64,000 bases of DNA from Calditerrivibrio nitroreducens DSM 19672 (GCF_000183405.1 NC_014758.1:558001-622000); one strand, 5' to 3'. Counted from the stretch's first letter, positions 26,578 through 37,336 are shown. A program made the numbers and translations. The notes: generated by a model from the letters alone, not told the origin.

Positions 26578-27545
26578 CTGTCCCTAAGGATTACGTATTC
26601 GGATAAAAACTCAAGAGCCCTACGGTATTCATTATCAGGAAAGCTTGATAGTAGATCTCTGGCGGATTTTGTGTAGCTATCTACGAAAGACTCTGCTTTT
26701 GATTTAACATCGTAACGTTCCATTAGATCTATAATATAAGTTATATCATTTTCATCTGGATCTGATGCGATTATATCTTTCATCTTCATCAGCTCTGATT
26801 CGTTAGCCAGATCCCTAAGTAGAAGCATGGGTAAAGTCATTTTTCCTTCTTTAAGATCCGTACCAGGCTTTTTACCAGTTTTAGCAGGATCCCCCAGATA
26901 ATCAAGTATATCATCACTCATCTGGAAAGATAATCCCACAATTTTACCAAATTCAGCCATCATCTTTACTCTTTCTCCATCAAATCCAGCCAGCATAGCA
27001 CCTATTTCACAGCAGGCTGAAAATAACACAGCAGTTTTGGAAAAGATAATCTTGTTGTATTCTTCAAATGATAAATTGAAGTTCGCTGTTTTTACCAGCT
27101 GGAATACTTCACCTTCACTCATAGTCTTTGCAGCATTTGCAAGGATCATCTGAACCTTTGGGTCACCATCTTTCACAAGGTTTACAAATGCTCTTGAATA
27201 TAAAAAGTCACCACATAATACGGTAATATCATTGCCGAAAGCCTGATTTGCACTGGGTCTTCCCCTTCTAAATTTCGCTCCATCGATCACATCGTCGTGA
27301 AGTAATGTAGCGGTATGGATGTATTCCACCACACCACTTAAAATTACATCTCTATTGCCTGTATATCCTCCAAGACCGGAAGATAGAAACATAAATATCG
27401 GTCTTAATCTTTTACCACCACTTTCAAATACGTAATAAGCAACCTCATTTACCATCTCCACATCAGAATCAAGATTTTTTTTCAATTCCTCTTCAAGAAG
27501 TGCAAGCTTATCTTTTACCAAAGCTGTAATATCAGAAATATTCAT
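26574..27545 (-). CDS. Polyprenyl diphosphate synthase
   Basis: 323 residues of the trans-prenyltransferase family. The two Asp-rich motifs are LLHDDVIDGAKFRRGRPS (about 80) and MSDDILDYLGD (about 210). KGGRLRP-like ESGGKRLRPIFMF near 45 and KTGKKPGTDLKEGKMTLP are conserved. It elongates isoprenoid chains with IPP, most likely for the side chain of menaquinone used by NDH-2. It is first in a seven-gene overlapping operon, with GAGGAAG before the ATG. Confidence 0.92.
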   Translation of the reverse strand: MNISDITALVKDKLALLEEELKKNLDSDVEMVNEVAYYVFESGGKRLRPIFMFLSSGLGGYTGNRDVILSGVVEYIHTATLLHDDVIDGAKFRRGRPSANQAFGNDITVLCGDFLYSRAFVNLVKDGDPKVQMILANAAKTMSEGEVFQLVKTANFNLSFEEYNKIIFSKTAVLFSACCEIGAMLAGFDGERVKMMAEFGKIVGLSFQMSDDILDYLGDPAKTGKKPGTDLKEGKMTLPMLLLRDLANESELMKMKDIIASDPDENDITYIIDLMERYDVKSKAESFVDSYTKSARDLLSSFPDNEYRRALEFLSEYVILRDR

Positions 27546-27603
27546 TAAGCTTCCTCTAATTTAATTTTTTATTGCTATTTTTAATTTTTTATCCATTATA
27601 TTA

Positions 27604-27625
27604 TTACAAAATTTCGATTTTGTAA
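27604..27625. other. Inverted repeat with TTCG loop between divergent genes
   Basis: Nine-base arms TTACAAAAT and ATTTTGTAA flank TTCG. It lies between the polyprenyl synthase operon and the divergent methyltransferase-like gene, overlapping a possible minus-strand TATAAT region (just downstream). It could be an operator or an mRNA hairpin. Confidence 0.5.
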
Positions 27626-27652
27626 AATAAAAAATGATTTCAAAAGGTGAAT

Positions 27653-28339
27653 ATGACTGAAATTAGGCTGTTTGAGCATAGTAGTTTGATGTTTAAGAAA
27701 TTAATGGATGGCCTCACTTTTCCAAAAAACACTGATACTGTTGTTTTTGATGTATCTTTTAGCGATTTTATTGTGCCCGAATATCTATGCAACTATTTTG
27801 GATATAGGAAGATTTTTACCATTTCAGATGGAAATTACTCTGATAATGATTCAATCTTATCGGTTCCTTTTCTGGGTGATTTCGTGAAAACTATAATGGG
27901 ACATAAAGTGGATCTTTTTGTAAGTATAGGGTCATCTACAAAGATTTCTCCGGTTTTTGACGCTGTACATGCCATAAACAGGGCGCTTGTGGCAGGTGGG
28001 AAATTTATAATAACTTTATATCCTGATATTTTTGACGAACAGGGGAGAGATATTTTAAATGGTCTCAGCCTAATTTCGGAGATACCTGTAAAAGAAAAAT
28101 TTTTGAGGTGGGGTACCACCCTTAAGAATGCACTTAGAAATATATTTATGAAAGTTGATGAGGAAGAGGTACTTACAAAGATGGAGGTTTCTCATATTAT
28201 TGATCTATTCAATATGGATAGATACAGGAAGTTTTTATTCCAGGATGAAGATGAGATGGAAAGATTTTTTAAGCCTATATCTCATCTAAATATTGACTAC
28301 AATGTTTCATGGAAAATTGTGAAAGGGTTTAAGTGTTAG
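27653..28339 (+). CDS. Uncharacterised protein, possibly methyltransferase-like
   Basis: 228 residues from the ATG at 27653 (AAAAGGTG ahead). I do not recognise the family with certainty. Residues about 85-125 (VDLFVSIGSST, then INRALVAGGKFIITLYPD) resemble the post-motif region of class I SAM-dependent methyltransferases, but a clear glycine-rich SAM loop is missing. The C-terminal 100 residues are charged and helical. It is 30 bases before RidA, on the same strand. Confidence 0.6.
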   Translation: MTEIRLFEHSSLMFKKLMDGLTFPKNTDTVVFDVSFSDFIVPEYLCNYFGYRKIFTISDGNYSDNDSILSVPFLGDFVKTIMGHKVDLFVSIGSSTKISPVFDAVHAINRALVAGGKFIITLYPDIFDEQGRDILNGLSLISEIPVKEKFLRWGTTLKNALRNIFMKVDEEEVLTKMEVSHIIDLFNMDRYRKFLFQDEDEMERFFKPISHLNIDYNVSWKIVKGFKC

Positions 28340-28369
28340 TGAAAAATATACAAAAATACGGAGGTTTTT

Positions 28370-28747
28370 ATGGAGTATATTAAAACAGATAGGGCACCAC
28401 AGGCCATTGGCCCTTACTCCCAGGCGGTGAAAGTGGGTAATATCCTCTTCGTATCGGGACAGATTCCGATAGATCCAGCTACAAATCAACTTATTAATGG
28501 GACTATTGAAGAAGTTACCATGCTTGTGTTGAACAATTTAAAAAACATTGTAATTGATGCGGGATTTAGTTTGTATGATATAGCAAAGGTGACAATTTTT
28601 CTCAAGGATATGGATAATTTTGCGGCGGTGAATAAGATCTATGAAGATTTTTTTGGTGATCATAAACCGGCTCGAGCAGTTGTAGAAGTTTCAAGACTTC
28701 CAAAAGATGTTTTAATAGAAATTGAATGTGTGGCGGTGAAAAATTAA
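28370..28747 (+). CDS. ridA: RidA family reactive intermediate deaminase
   Basis: 125 residues, full length. It shows the family signature APQAIGPYSQAVKVGNILFVSGQIP and the C-terminal ARAVVEVSRLPKDVLIEIECVA, with the active-site Arg in PARAVVEV. RidA hydrolyses 2-aminoacrylate and related enamines made by PLP enzymes. GGAGG stands 6 bases before the ATG. It sits between the methyltransferase-like gene and the carboxylase cluster. Confidence 0.93.
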   Translation: MEYIKTDRAPQAIGPYSQAVKVGNILFVSGQIPIDPATNQLINGTIEEVTMLVLNNLKNIVIDAGFSLYDIAKVTIFLKDMDNFAAVNKIYEDFFGDHKPARAVVEVSRLPKDVLIEIECVAVKN

Positions 28748-28830
28748 AACGATTTTTGTTTATATGTAAATATAGGTTACCTGTTCAATTTTCCATAAGT
28801 TTAATATTAAATTAATAAAAAACTGCTCTC

Positions 28831-28861
28831 TTGACATCTGTTCAAAATTGTGTTTTATTAT
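28831..28861 (+). promoter_or_regulatory. Possible promoter of the propionyl-CoA carboxylase cluster
   Basis: TTGACA (28831-28836) and TATTAT (28856-28861) are separated by 19 bases, longer than ideal; the boxes themselves match well. Confidence 0.4.
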
Positions 28862-28892
28862 TGACACTAATATGTTCAGGGGGATACTGTTT

Positions 28893-30437
28893 ATGGAAGA
28901 ACTAATTAAGAAGCTAAAAGAATTAAACCAACAGGCTGAGCTTGGCGGTGGGCTTGAAAGAATCAAAAAGATGCATGCTCAGGGGAAGCTTACAGCAAGA
29001 GAGAGGATTGAAAAGCTCCTTGATAAAGGGACGTTTGTTGAGCTTGATAAGTTTGTGGTTCATCGTTGTAGCTATTTTGGAATGGAAAAACAGAAGATCC
29101 TGGGGGATGGTGTAGTAACCGGTTATGGAAAAATTAATGGTAGAACAGTATTTGTATTTGCTCAGGACTTTACAGTGTTTGGTGGATCTCTATCAGAAAT
29201 GTTTGCCAAAAAGATATGTAAAATTATGGATCTTGCAATGGAAGTGGGGGCTCCAGTCATAGGGTTAAACGATTCTGGTGGTGCAAGGATTCAGGAAGGG
29301 GTTATGTCCCTTGCTGGTTATGCTGATATCTTTTTGAGAAATTCCCTTGCGTCTGGTGTTATTCCCCAGATATCCGCAATTATGGGGCCGTGTGCTGGTG
29401 GTGCCGTTTATTCTCCTGCCCTTACAGATTTTATTTTTATGGTAAAAGAAACAAGCTATATGTTTATAACTGGTCCTGAGGTTGTAAAAACTGTTACCAG
29501 TGAAGATGTAACAAAAGAGGAACTTGGTGGAGCAATGACTCACAATACGAAAACGGGTGTTGCTCATTTTGCTGCTGAAAATGATACCGATTGTCTTCTC
29601 AAGATAAGGGAGCTTTTGAGCTATCTGCCATCAAATAATATGGAAGAGCCTCCATTTGTTCCAACAAAGGATGATCCAAATAGGACAGAAATGTCCATAA
29701 GAAATATAGTTCCAGTTGATCCTAATAAGCCTTACGACATAAAAGAGATTATTTTAAAAGTTGTGGATGATGGTAACTTTTTTGAAGTTCAGGAGCACTA
29801 TGCCAAAAATATAGTAGTTGGTTTTGCAAGGTTAAATGGTAAAACTATCGGTATAGTGGCAAATCAGCCTTCAGTTATGGCTGGGGCTTTGGATATAAAT
29901 TCTTCCATAAAAGGGGCAAGGTTTGTGCGTTTTTGCGATGCGTTTAATATACCACTCCTTACATTCGTTGACGTGCCTGGATTTATGCCGGGGGTTGCTC
30001 AGGAATACGGTGGTATTATAAAACATGGTGCTAAGCTTCTTTACGCTTATTGTGAAGCTACAGTTCCTAAAGTTACAGTTATCACCAGAAAAGCATACGG
30101 TGGAGCTTATGATGTTATGAGTTCCAAACATGTAAGAGGGGATATCAATTATGCTTATCCAACTGCAGAGATTGCAGTTATGGGGCCAGATGGTGCCGTG
30201 CAGATCCTTTTTAGTAAAGAGGTGGCGGCTTCACCGGATCCTGTCGCCAAGAAGAAGGAGCTTGTGGAGAGCTACAGAGAAACATTTGCAAATCCATACA
30301 GAGCTGCTGAGCTTGGCTTCATTGATGAGGTTATCTTACCAGAGGAGACCAGACCAAAGCTTATACAGGCCTTTGAACTTCTGGCAAACAAGAGACAGTC
30401 TGTTCCACCTAAAAAACATGATAACCTGCCACTTTAA
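28893..30437 (+). CDS. pccB: Acyl-CoA (propionyl-CoA) carboxylase, carboxyltransferase subunit
   Basis: 514 residues from the ATG at 28893 (AGGGGG ahead); in-frame starts further up would give an unusual extension. N-terminal [18 protein letters not shown], first oxyanion region [13 protein letters not shown], second [11 protein letters not shown], and [19 protein letters not shown] mark a propionyl/methylmalonyl-type carboxyltransferase. It transfers CO2 from biotin to propionyl-CoA. The biotin carboxylase and carrier follow at once, so the enzyme is ATP-dependent and not a sodium-pump decarboxylase. Confidence 0.93.
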   Translation: MEELIKKLKELNQQAELGGGLERIKKMHAQGKLTARERIEKLLDKGTFVELDKFVVHRCSYFGMEKQKILGDGVVTGYGKINGRTVFVFAQDFTVFGGSLSEMFAKKICKIMDLAMEVGAPVIGLNDSGGARIQEGVMSLAGYADIFLRNSLASGVIPQISAIMGPCAGGAVYSPALTDFIFMVKETSYMFITGPEVVKTVTSEDVTKEELGGAMTHNTKTGVAHFAAENDTDCLLKIRELLSYLPSNNMEEPPFVPTKDDPNRTEMSIRNIVPVDPNKPYDIKEIILKVVDDGNFFEVQEHYAKNIVVGFARLNGKTIGIVANQPSVMAGALDINSSIKGARFVRFCDAFNIPLLTFVDVPGFMPGVAQEYGGIIKHGAKLLYAYCEATVPKVTVITRKAYGGAYDVMSSKHVRGDINYAYPTAEIAVMGPDGAVQILFSKEVAASPDPVAKKKELVESYRETFANPYRAAELGFIDEVILPEETRPKLIQAFELLANKRQSVPPKKHDNLPL

Positions 30438-30454
30438 GGGTATTGGAGGAAGAT

Positions 30455-31972
30455 ATGCCAGAGATCAAAAAGGTATTAGTTGCAAATAGAGGCGAAATCG
30501 CCATAAGGGTTTTTAGAACCTGTAGAAGAATCGGTATAAAAACAGTAGCCATATATACACATGCGGATAGGAAGGCACCCCACGTAAGGTATGCAGATGA
30601 AGCGTATTGCATCACTGATGGACCTTCCGATACGAGCTATCTTAAAAAAGATCGGATCATAGAAATTGCTAAGAAAACTGGAGCAGCTATACATCCAGGT
30701 TACGGTTTTTACGCAGAAAATGCGGATTTCAGAAGAGCTTGTGATGAAGCAGGTGTTATTTTCATTGGCCCTTCCGCAGAGCATATTGAGATGATGGGTA
30801 GCAAAACTGGTGCAAGGGCTGTGATGGCTGAAGCTGGAGTTCCCACTGTACCGGGTACTAAAAATCCCATCAGGGATGTGGAGGAAGCCAAAAAAGTAGC
30901 CAGAGAGATCGGCTACCCAATTATGTTAAAAGCTGTATATGGTGGTGGTGGTAAAGGGATGAGGCTTGTCCACAAAGAGGAGGATTTTGAATCTTCTTTC
31001 AGGATGGCAAGTAGTGAAGCCCTAAATGCCTTTGGTAATGGCGATGTTTACATGGAAAAGTTTATCGTTCAACCCCATCACGTGGAGATACAGGTTCTGG
31101 GTGATATGCATGGAAACGCAATCCACCTTTTTGATAGGGAATGCTCCATCCAAAGAAGGCATCAAAAAGTGATAGAAGAGGCTCCATCCCCATTCATTTC
31201 CAAAGAAACAAGGGAAAAGATGTGTAAGGTGGCGGCGGAGGCAATTAGAAAAATAGGGTATTACAGTGCCGGAACACTTGAGTTTATAGTGGGGGCTGAT
31301 CAGAATTTCTATTTCCTTGAAATGAATACAAGGCTGCAGGTGGAGCATCCAATAACTGAGATGATCACAGGTGTAGATATAGTAAGGGAGATGATCTTCG
31401 TGGCTGAAGGGAAACCACTCAGCTATAAACAGGAGGATATATCTATTCTGGGGCATGCAATTGAGTGCAGGGTATATGCGGAAGATCCATCCAACAATTT
31501 TGCCCCATCACCTGGATTGCTTACCGTATACCAAACACCTGAGGGTCCAAATGTGAGGGTGGAAAGTGGAGCATATCAGGGTTATGAAATACCTCTGTAT
31601 TATGACCCCATGATAGCTAAGGTATGTTCGTTTAGTAAAGATAGAAATGGTGCGATAGAGCATATGAAGAGGATACTTTCTGAATATATGATTTCTGGTA
31701 TTAAGACTTCCATACCATTCCATATGGCGGTGCTAAAGAATCCAACATTTTTAAGTGGTGTATATGATACAGGTTTCATCGAAAATAAATTTGACATGGA
31801 AGAGCTGAAAAGAAGAGAGCATCTTGATCCAACTGTGGCGGCAATTGTTGCAAGCATCAAGCAGCTTATTTCCGAGAAGATATCTGCTTCGAGGGCGGTC
31901 ACAAGACCGGATATCACCGAGTCTAACTGGAAGCGTTTTGGTAAAATGATTAACCTTAGCAAAACGGTATAA
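30455..31972 (+). CDS. pccA: Biotin carboxylase subunit of acyl-CoA carboxylase
   Basis: 505 residues from the ATG at 30455, with GGAGGA ahead (a TTG at 30443 is in frame but covers the ribosome site). ATP-grasp fold with KKVLVANRGEIAIRVFRTCR at the start, the glycine-rich loop KAVYGGGGKGMRLV, HHVEIQVLGD, the bicarbonate site QRRHQKVIEEAPSP and EMNTRLQVEHPITEM. There is no fused biotinyl domain; the carrier is the next gene. The C-terminus after 450 is short. Confidence 0.93.
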   Translation: MPEIKKVLVANRGEIAIRVFRTCRRIGIKTVAIYTHADRKAPHVRYADEAYCITDGPSDTSYLKKDRIIEIAKKTGAAIHPGYGFYAENADFRRACDEAGVIFIGPSAEHIEMMGSKTGARAVMAEAGVPTVPGTKNPIRDVEEAKKVAREIGYPIMLKAVYGGGGKGMRLVHKEEDFESSFRMASSEALNAFGNGDVYMEKFIVQPHHVEIQVLGDMHGNAIHLFDRECSIQRRHQKVIEEAPSPFISKETREKMCKVAAEAIRKIGYYSAGTLEFIVGADQNFYFLEMNTRLQVEHPITEMITGVDIVREMIFVAEGKPLSYKQEDISILGHAIECRVYAEDPSNNFAPSPGLLTVYQTPEGPNVRVESGAYQGYEIPLYYDPMIAKVCSFSKDRNGAIEHMKRILSEYMISGIKTSIPFHMAVLKNPTFLSGVYDTGFIENKFDMEELKRREHLDPTVAAIVASIKQLISEKISASRAVTRPDITESNWKRFGKMINLSKTV

Positions 31973-31984
31973 GGGGAGGAACTT

Positions 31985-32518
31985 ATGGCGATCAAAAGAC
32001 AGTATTTTGTAAATGTTGAAGGTTTTGAAGGTGAAAAGGAGGTAAACCTTACCGAAAATGCCCCAGGGGATTATGTTGCAGTTGTGGATGGTAAGGAGTA
32101 TCATGTGGATTTTCAGCAGATTAATGAAACCATTTATTCTGTAATAATAGATGGTGTATCTTATGCTGTGGACATGACTGATAAAGGTGATAGATACGAT
32201 ATCATCGTGAATGGAGATCATTTTAATGTGGAAGTTTTGGATGAACTCAAGCGTTTGATGAAGATGCGGAGTAGTTCATCTGTGGAAGGTCGTCAGGTAA
32301 TAGAAGCCCCAATGCCTGGGTATATCTGGAAGATGCTGAAAGAGGTTGGTGATGAAGTAAAAGCCGGCGAGCCTATTATGATACTTGTGGCTATGAAGAT
32401 GGAAAACGAGATAAAATCTCCAAAGGATGGAGTAATTCAGGAGATATTCGTAAAAGCAAGCGAAAATCCACAGGAAAGTACTGTTGCAATGGGTGATAAA
32501 CTGGCTATAGTTGAGTAG
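31985..32518 (+). CDS. Biotin carboxyl carrier protein of acyl-CoA carboxylase
   Basis: 177 residues. The C-terminal biotinyl domain has the biotinylation motif AMKM (Lys 138) and the hairpin EAPMPGYIWKMLKEVGDEVK. The N-terminal ~95 residues form a separate beta-rich part that may correspond to the domain joining carboxylase subunits. There is a 12-base gap after the biotin carboxylase gene, with GGGGAGG before the ATG. It carries CO2 between the two upstream subunits. Confidence 0.92.
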   Translation: MAIKRQYFVNVEGFEGEKEVNLTENAPGDYVAVVDGKEYHVDFQQINETIYSVIIDGVSYAVDMTDKGDRYDIIVNGDHFNVEVLDELKRLMKMRSSSSVEGRQVIEAPMPGYIWKMLKEVGDEVKAGEPIMILVAMKMENEIKSPKDGVIQEIFVKASENPQESTVAMGDKLAIVE

Positions 32519-32523
32519 CTTTA

Positions 32524-32553
32524 AGGAGGGGGTAACCCCTCCTAAAATTTTTT
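32524..32553 (+). terminator. Attenuator-like hairpin between carboxylase and mutase genes
   Basis: AGGAGGGG, loop GTAA, CCCCTCCT, then AAAA and six T. It lies between genes of one pathway, so it probably reduces rather than abolishes transcription of the mutase. Confidence 0.65.
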
Positions 32554-32564
32554 GAAGGTGAATT

Positions 32565-34715
32565 ATGGCGGAATTTAAAAAATACAGCTATAGTGATTGG
32601 GAAGATAAAGCTAAAAAAGAGATAAAAAGTGATAGCCTTGATAAGTTAATATGGCATACTGCTGAAGGTTTTGATGTTAAACCTCTTTATACAGCAGAAG
32701 ATCTTAAAAATTTAACATTTGATATCGACACGTATCCTGGTCTCCCACCCTTTGTAAGGGGGCCTATGGCTACTATGTATGCAGGTAAGCCTTGGACGGT
32801 GAGACAGTACGCAGGTTTCTCTACGGCAGAAGAGTCCAATGCCTTTTACAAAAGAAATCTTGCCGCCGGTCAGCAGGGGTTGTCTGTGGCATTTGACCTT
32901 GCGACCCATAGAGGTTACGACTCTGATCATCCAAGGGTAATTGGAGATGTGGGGAAAGCTGGTGTGGCCATTGACTCTGTGGAGGATATGAAAATCCTTT
33001 TTGATGGGATTCCTCTTGATAAAGTGTCTGTTTCTATGACGATGAATGGTGCTGTTATCCCTGTGATGGCTTTTTACATTGTTGCTGCGGAAGAGCAGGG
33101 GGTAAGCCAGGATAAATTGTCAGGTACCATCCAGAATGACATTTTAAAAGAGTTTATGGTAAGAAATACCTATATCTATCCCCCAGAGCCTTCTATGAGG
33201 ATAGTGGCTGATATTATTGAATATACTAGTAAATATATGCCAAAGTTTAATTCTATCAGTATTAGCGGTTATCATATACAGGAAGCTGGGGCTAATAGCG
33301 CCCTTGAGCTTGCATTTACACTTGCGGATGGTCTTGAATATGTCAGAACAGCCCTTTCACGTGGGTTGGATATAGATAAGTTTGCCCCAAGATTATCATT
33401 TTTCTTTGCTATTGGAATGAATTTTTTTATGGAGATTGCTAAATTAAGAGCTGCAAGGTATCTGTGGGCAAAACTAATAAGTCAATTTAATCCTAAAGAT
33501 CCAAAATCGATGGCGCTAAGAACGCATTGCCAGACGTCTGGTTGGAGTCTTACAGCTCAAGATCCTTACAATAATGTAATCAGGACAACTATTGAAGCTC
33601 TGGCTGCGGTTTTAGGTGGCACCCAATCATTACATACCAATGCCCTTGATGAGGCACTGGCATTACCAACTGACTTTTCTGCAAGGATAGCAAGAAATAC
33701 TCAGCTGATTATTCAGGAAGAGACGAATATCTGCAATGTTATAGACCCCCTTGGTGGTTCCTATTATGTGGAAAATCTCACCAATGAGCTTATTAAGGAA
33801 GCTGAAAAGATAATTGCCGAAGTGGAAGCTCTGGGGGGAATGACCAAAGCCATTGAAACCGGAATGCCAAAACTTAAGATTGAAGAGTCTGCAGCTAAAA
33901 AACAGGCCCGCATAGATAGTGGTCTGGATGTAATTGTGGGTGTTAATAAGTACAAGCTGGAAAAAGAGGATCCAATAGATGTCCTTATGATTGACAATAC
34001 AGCTGTGAGAAACAGGCAGATTCAAAAGTTAAATGAAATAAAAGGGAAAAGGGATAATAAAGCTGTAAAGGAAGCACTGGAAAAGATTACCGAAGCTGCC
34101 CGGTCAAATGATAAAAACCTGCTTGAATATGCTGTGAATGCAGCGCGACTCAGGGCTACACTTGGGGAGATATCTGATGCTATGGAAGCTGTTTTTGGTA
34201 GATACAAAGCTGAGATAAGGTTACAGACAGGAACGTATGGAAATGCATATGGGAAGAAGGATATGATAGAAGAGGTGAGGGAACTTGTAAAAGAGTTTGA
34301 AGAGGTGGAAGGTAGGCGTCCAAGGATTTTAATGGTTAAGATGGGGCAGGATGGCCACGATAGAGGGGTAAAAGTTGTGGCTACGGCTCTGGCCGATATG
34401 GGGTTTGATGTGGATGTTGGGCCTATGTTCCAGACACCTGAGGAAGCTGCCAAGATGGCAATAGAAAACGATGTTCATGCTGTGGGTGTATCTACCCTTG
34501 CGGCAGGTCATAATACACTTGTACCCGCCCTTGTGGAAGAGCTCAAGAAAAATGACGGTGATGATATTGTGGTATTTGTGGGTGGGGTAATTCCACCTCA
34601 GGATTACGAATTCCTCTACAAATCTGGAGCAAGTGCCGTATTTGGTCCTGGTACTAATATTGTTGAATCTGCCAAAAAGATTCTTGAATGTATTAGAGAT
34701 AGAAAGGGTAGATGA
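32565..34715 (+). CDS. mutA: Methylmalonyl-CoA mutase
   Basis: 716 residues, single-chain form with both domains. The TIM-barrel part contains the substrate-binding [36 protein letters not shown] and [14 protein letters not shown]. The C-terminal B12 domain has the cobalt-ligating DGHDRG near residue 600 and [12 protein letters not shown]. It interconverts methylmalonyl-CoA and succinyl-CoA with adenosylcobalamin. It lies directly before its GTPase chaperone. No methylmalonyl-CoA epimerase is seen in this cluster, although the route would need one. Confidence 0.96.
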   Translation: MAEFKKYSYSDWEDKAKKEIKSDSLDKLIWHTAEGFDVKPLYTAEDLKNLTFDIDTYPGLPPFVRGPMATMYAGKPWTVRQYAGFSTAEESNAFYKRNLAAGQQGLSVAFDLATHRGYDSDHPRVIGDVGKAGVAIDSVEDMKILFDGIPLDKVSVSMTMNGAVIPVMAFYIVAAEEQGVSQDKLSGTIQNDILKEFMVRNTYIYPPEPSMRIVADIIEYTSKYMPKFNSISISGYHIQEAGANSALELAFTLADGLEYVRTALSRGLDIDKFAPRLSFFFAIGMNFFMEIAKLRAARYLWAKLISQFNPKDPKSMALRTHCQTSGWSLTAQDPYNNVIRTTIEALAAVLGGTQSLHTNALDEALALPTDFSARIARNTQLIIQEETNICNVIDPLGGSYYVENLTNELIKEAEKIIAEVEALGGMTKAIETGMPKLKIEESAAKKQARIDSGLDVIVGVNKYKLEKEDPIDVLMIDNTAVRNRQIQKLNEIKGKRDNKAVKEALEKITEAARSNDKNLLEYAVNAARLRATLGEISDAMEAVFGRYKAEIRLQTGTYGNAYGKKDMIEEVRELVKEFEEVEGRRPRILMVKMGQDGHDRGVKVVATALADMGFDVDVGPMFQTPEEAAKMAIENDVHAVGVSTLAAGHNTLVPALVEELKKNDGDDIVVFVGGVIPPQDYEFLYKSGASAVFGPGTNIVESAKKILECIRDRKGR

Positions 34716-35692
34716 ATTTAGAAGAGATGCTAAGCGGGGTGCTCTCTGGAAAAAGGAGGCACCTTGCCAAAGCTATTACTTTAATAGAAAGTAAAAGGAG
34801 TTCTGATAAGCATAAGGGATCAGAGTTGATATCCCGCATCATGCCTTATACCGGAAAATCTATCAGGCTTGGAATTAGTGGTGTTCCTGGTGCTGGTAAG
34901 AGTACTTTTATCGAAGCTTTTGGTCTGTATCTTACTAAAATTGGTCACAAAGTGGCTGTTCTTGCCGTTGACCCAACCTCCCAGATTTCTGGGGGGAGTA
35001 TCCTCGGAGATAAGACAAGGATGGAGGAATTATCCAAGAATGAAAATGCATTCATTCGACCTTCCCCTTCCGGAGATTCTCTGGGAGGTGTTGCTCGTAA
35101 AACTAGGGAGGCTATGCTTTTATGCGAGGCAGCCGGGTATGATATTATAATTATTGAAACTGTTGGGGTGGGGCAATCAGAAATTACGGTATCCAATATG
35201 GTTGATTTATTTACCCTTATTCAGGTTCCCAACACAGGTGATGAACTGCAGGGGATGAAAAGGGGTATAATGGAGATTGCCGATATTATTTTGATAAATA
35301 AATCGGAAGGGGAAAATAGAAGTAAAGCTGAGCTTGCAAAAAAACAGATTGAATATGCTCTGCATCTCACACTTGATAAAAATGAGATATGGTATGCACC
35401 CGTAATATTGGTTAGTGCCATAACAGGTGAAGGGATCGATGAGTTTTGGCACAAAGTTAATAAATATTTAGAACTAATGATGAAATCTGGTAAATTTGAT
35501 AAGAAAAGAGGGGAGCAGAATATCTCCTGGATGTGGTCTTTTATCATGGATACAATTAAAGATGATCTTCAGAGCTCCAAAGAAGTTAGAGAGCTTTTAT
35601 CTTTTTACAATGATAAGGTAAAATCTGGAGAGGTCAATCCTACGACTGCTGGCGCAGAGATACTGCAATGTTTTTACCGTTCTCTTAATTGA
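34712..35692 (+). CDS. meaB: Methylmalonyl-CoA mutase-associated GTPase MeaB
   Basis: 326 residues of the G3E family. Walker [15 protein letters not shown] (about 54), [36 protein letters not shown] (switch) and the guanine motif INKSEGEN. MeaB protects and reactivates the mutase and gates cobalamin loading. The start overlaps the mutase stop by 4 bases (ATGA), so production is coupled. Confidence 0.95.
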   Translation: MNLEEMLSGVLSGKRRHLAKAITLIESKRSSDKHKGSELISRIMPYTGKSIRLGISGVPGAGKSTFIEAFGLYLTKIGHKVAVLAVDPTSQISGGSILGDKTRMEELSKNENAFIRPSPSGDSLGGVARKTREAMLLCEAAGYDIIIIETVGVGQSEITVSNMVDLFTLIQVPNTGDELQGMKRGIMEIADIILINKSEGENRSKAELAKKQIEYALHLTLDKNEIWYAPVILVSAITGEGIDEFWHKVNKYLELMMKSGKFDKKRGEQNISWMWSFIMDTIKDDLQSSKEVRELLSFYNDKVKSGEVNPTTAGAEILQCFYRSLN

Positions 35693-35766
35693 ACAGATGT
35701 TTGGTGAAAATTCATATTCAATATATCAATAAGCTGTTTTTCAAAGAGTGCTAACATTATGTTAAT

Positions 35767-35793
35767 AAAAAAGCCGGGGCACTTGGCCCCGGC
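35767..35793 (-). terminator. Terminator of the adenosylhomocysteinase gene
   Basis: On the minus strand an 8-base G/C stem (35793-35773) with loop CAAGT is followed by six T. It lies 114 bases beyond the ahcY stop. The intervening 214-base gap between convergent genes also holds a purine-rich tract (AAGGAGGGGGGAGGAGGG on plus) and nothing else I recognise. Confidence 0.8.
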
Positions 35794-35906
35794 AATCTCC
35801 ATATATTTTAAGGAGGGGGGAGGAGGGTCTTTGTAACCTTCTGCGTTTAATATATTAAACTTTTTTGAATTTGTCAATACCTAAAATTTATTTTTTTAAT
35901 ATTTTT

Positions 35907-37310
35907 TTAATACCTATAATGGGACGGTTTGTATGGCCCATCAACACTCACTCCTATGTACTTTGCCTGCTCTTCTGTAAGCCTTGTGAGTTTAACCCCA
36001 ATTTTTTCCAGATGTAGTCTTGCCACCTCTTCATCCAGATGTTTTGGTAGTATGTATACGTCTGGTTTGTATTTCTCTTTGTTTTTCCAGAGATCAAGTT
36101 GAGCCAGCACCTGATTGCTGAAGGATGCAGACATTACGAAGGATGGGTGTCCGGTGGCACAGCCCAAATTTACAAGCCTACCCTCCGCAAGAAGATATAT
36201 GGAATGCCCATCAGGGAAGATGTATTTATCAACCTGAGGTTTAATGTTAATCTTTTTTATTCCGGGGTAAGCTTCCAGCTGAGCCACTTGAATTTCATTA
36301 TCAAAATGACCGATGTTGCATACAATTGCCTGATCCTTCATTTTTGACATATGCTCTATCGTAATGACATCTTTGTTGCCGGTGGCGGTTACATAGATAT
36401 CGGCTATCTCTAAAGTATCTTCCACTGTGGTTACCTGGTATCCTTCCATTGCAGCCTGAAGAGCACAAATAGGATCAATCTCGGTGACTATTACTCTTGC
36501 CCCCTGTCCCCTCAAGGCCTGGGCGGAACCTTTACCAACCTCGCCATAGCCACACACAACAGCAACTTTACCCGCAATCATCACATCCATTGCCCTTTTG
36601 ATACCATCCAGAAGTGATTCCCTGCAACCGTATATATTGTCAAACTTTGATTTGGTAACAGAGTCATTGACATTTATGGCTGGAATTAGGAGTTCCCCTC
36701 TCTCTTTCATCTGATATAGCCTATGAACCCCAGTTGTGGTTTCTTCGGATACTCCATAAAGCTCTTTTAAAGTATTTTGCCATTTCTGGGGATTTGTGGT
36801 TAGGATTGTTTTTAATCTTTTTAAAAGTTCCCTTTCGTCTTCACTATCGGTGTTGTATTCAATTGATGAGGGGTCTTTTTCTGCTTTATAACCTAAATGA
36901 ACCATCAAAGTGGCATCACCACCATCGTCCACTATCAGGTTAGGCCCTTTTCCTCCTGGGAAGGTGAGAGCCTGCTCTATACACCACCAGTATTCTTCGA
37001 GAGTTTCACCTTTCCAGGCGAATACCGGAACACCAGCTTTTGCTATAGCGGCAGCTGCATGATCCTGGGTGGAGAATATGTTGCAACTTGACCATCTTAC
37101 TTCTGCCCCCAGGTCAACCAACGTTTCTATTAAAACAGCTGTCTGAATGGTCATATGAAGTGAACCTGAAATCCTTGCACCTTTCAAGGGCTTCTCTTTT
37201 GCATATTTTTTCCTGATGGCCATTAACCCTGGCATCTCCTGCTCGGCAATTTCTATCTCTTTTCTGCCGAGCTCCCACAAAGAGATATCTTTTACTTTGT
37301 AATCCTGCAT
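35907..37310 (-). CDS. ahcY: Adenosylhomocysteinase
   Basis: About 467 residues from the ATG at 37310, preferred since GAGGTG lies just ahead (an ATG at 37322 is in frame). Substrate site [38 protein letters not shown]-binding [20 protein letters not shown] and the C-terminal PYKPSHYRY are all conserved. It cleaves S-adenosylhomocysteine to adenosine and homocysteine, removing the product of methyltransferases. It is a single-gene transcript with its own promoter and terminator. Confidence 0.95.
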   Translation of the reverse strand: MQDYKVKDISLWELGRKEIEIAEQEMPGLMAIRKKYAKEKPLKGARISGSLHMTIQTAVLIETLVDLGAEVRWSSCNIFSTQDHAAAAIAKAGVPVFAWKGETLEEYWWCIEQALTFPGGKGPNLIVDDGGDATLMVHLGYKAEKDPSSIEYNTDSEDERELLKRLKTILTTNPQKWQNTLKELYGVSEETTTGVHRLYQMKERGELLIPAINVNDSVTKSKFDNIYGCRESLLDGIKRAMDVMIAGKVAVVCGYGEVGKGSAQALRGQGARVIVTEIDPICALQAAMEGYQVTTVEDTLEIADIYVTATGNKDVITIEHMSKMKDQAIVCNIGHFDNEIQVAQLEAYPGIKKINIKPQVDKYIFPDGHSIYLLAEGRLVNLGCATGHPSFVMSASFSNQVLAQLDLWKNKEKYKPDVYILPKHLDEEVARLHLEKIGVKLTRLTEEQAKYIGVSVDGPYKPSHYRY

Positions 37311-37336
37311 TGTGCACCTCATTTTAATTTTGATTT

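Noticed and set aside
28893-32518. Sodium-pumping methylmalonyl-CoA decarboxylase
   Set aside because: A biotin carboxylase with ATP-grasp motifs is present and there is no membrane beta subunit, so it is an ATP-dependent carboxylase.
35674-35877. 67-residue minus-strand frame containing the G/C hairpin
   Set aside because: It reads through the ahcY terminator stem and a purine tract and has no family features.
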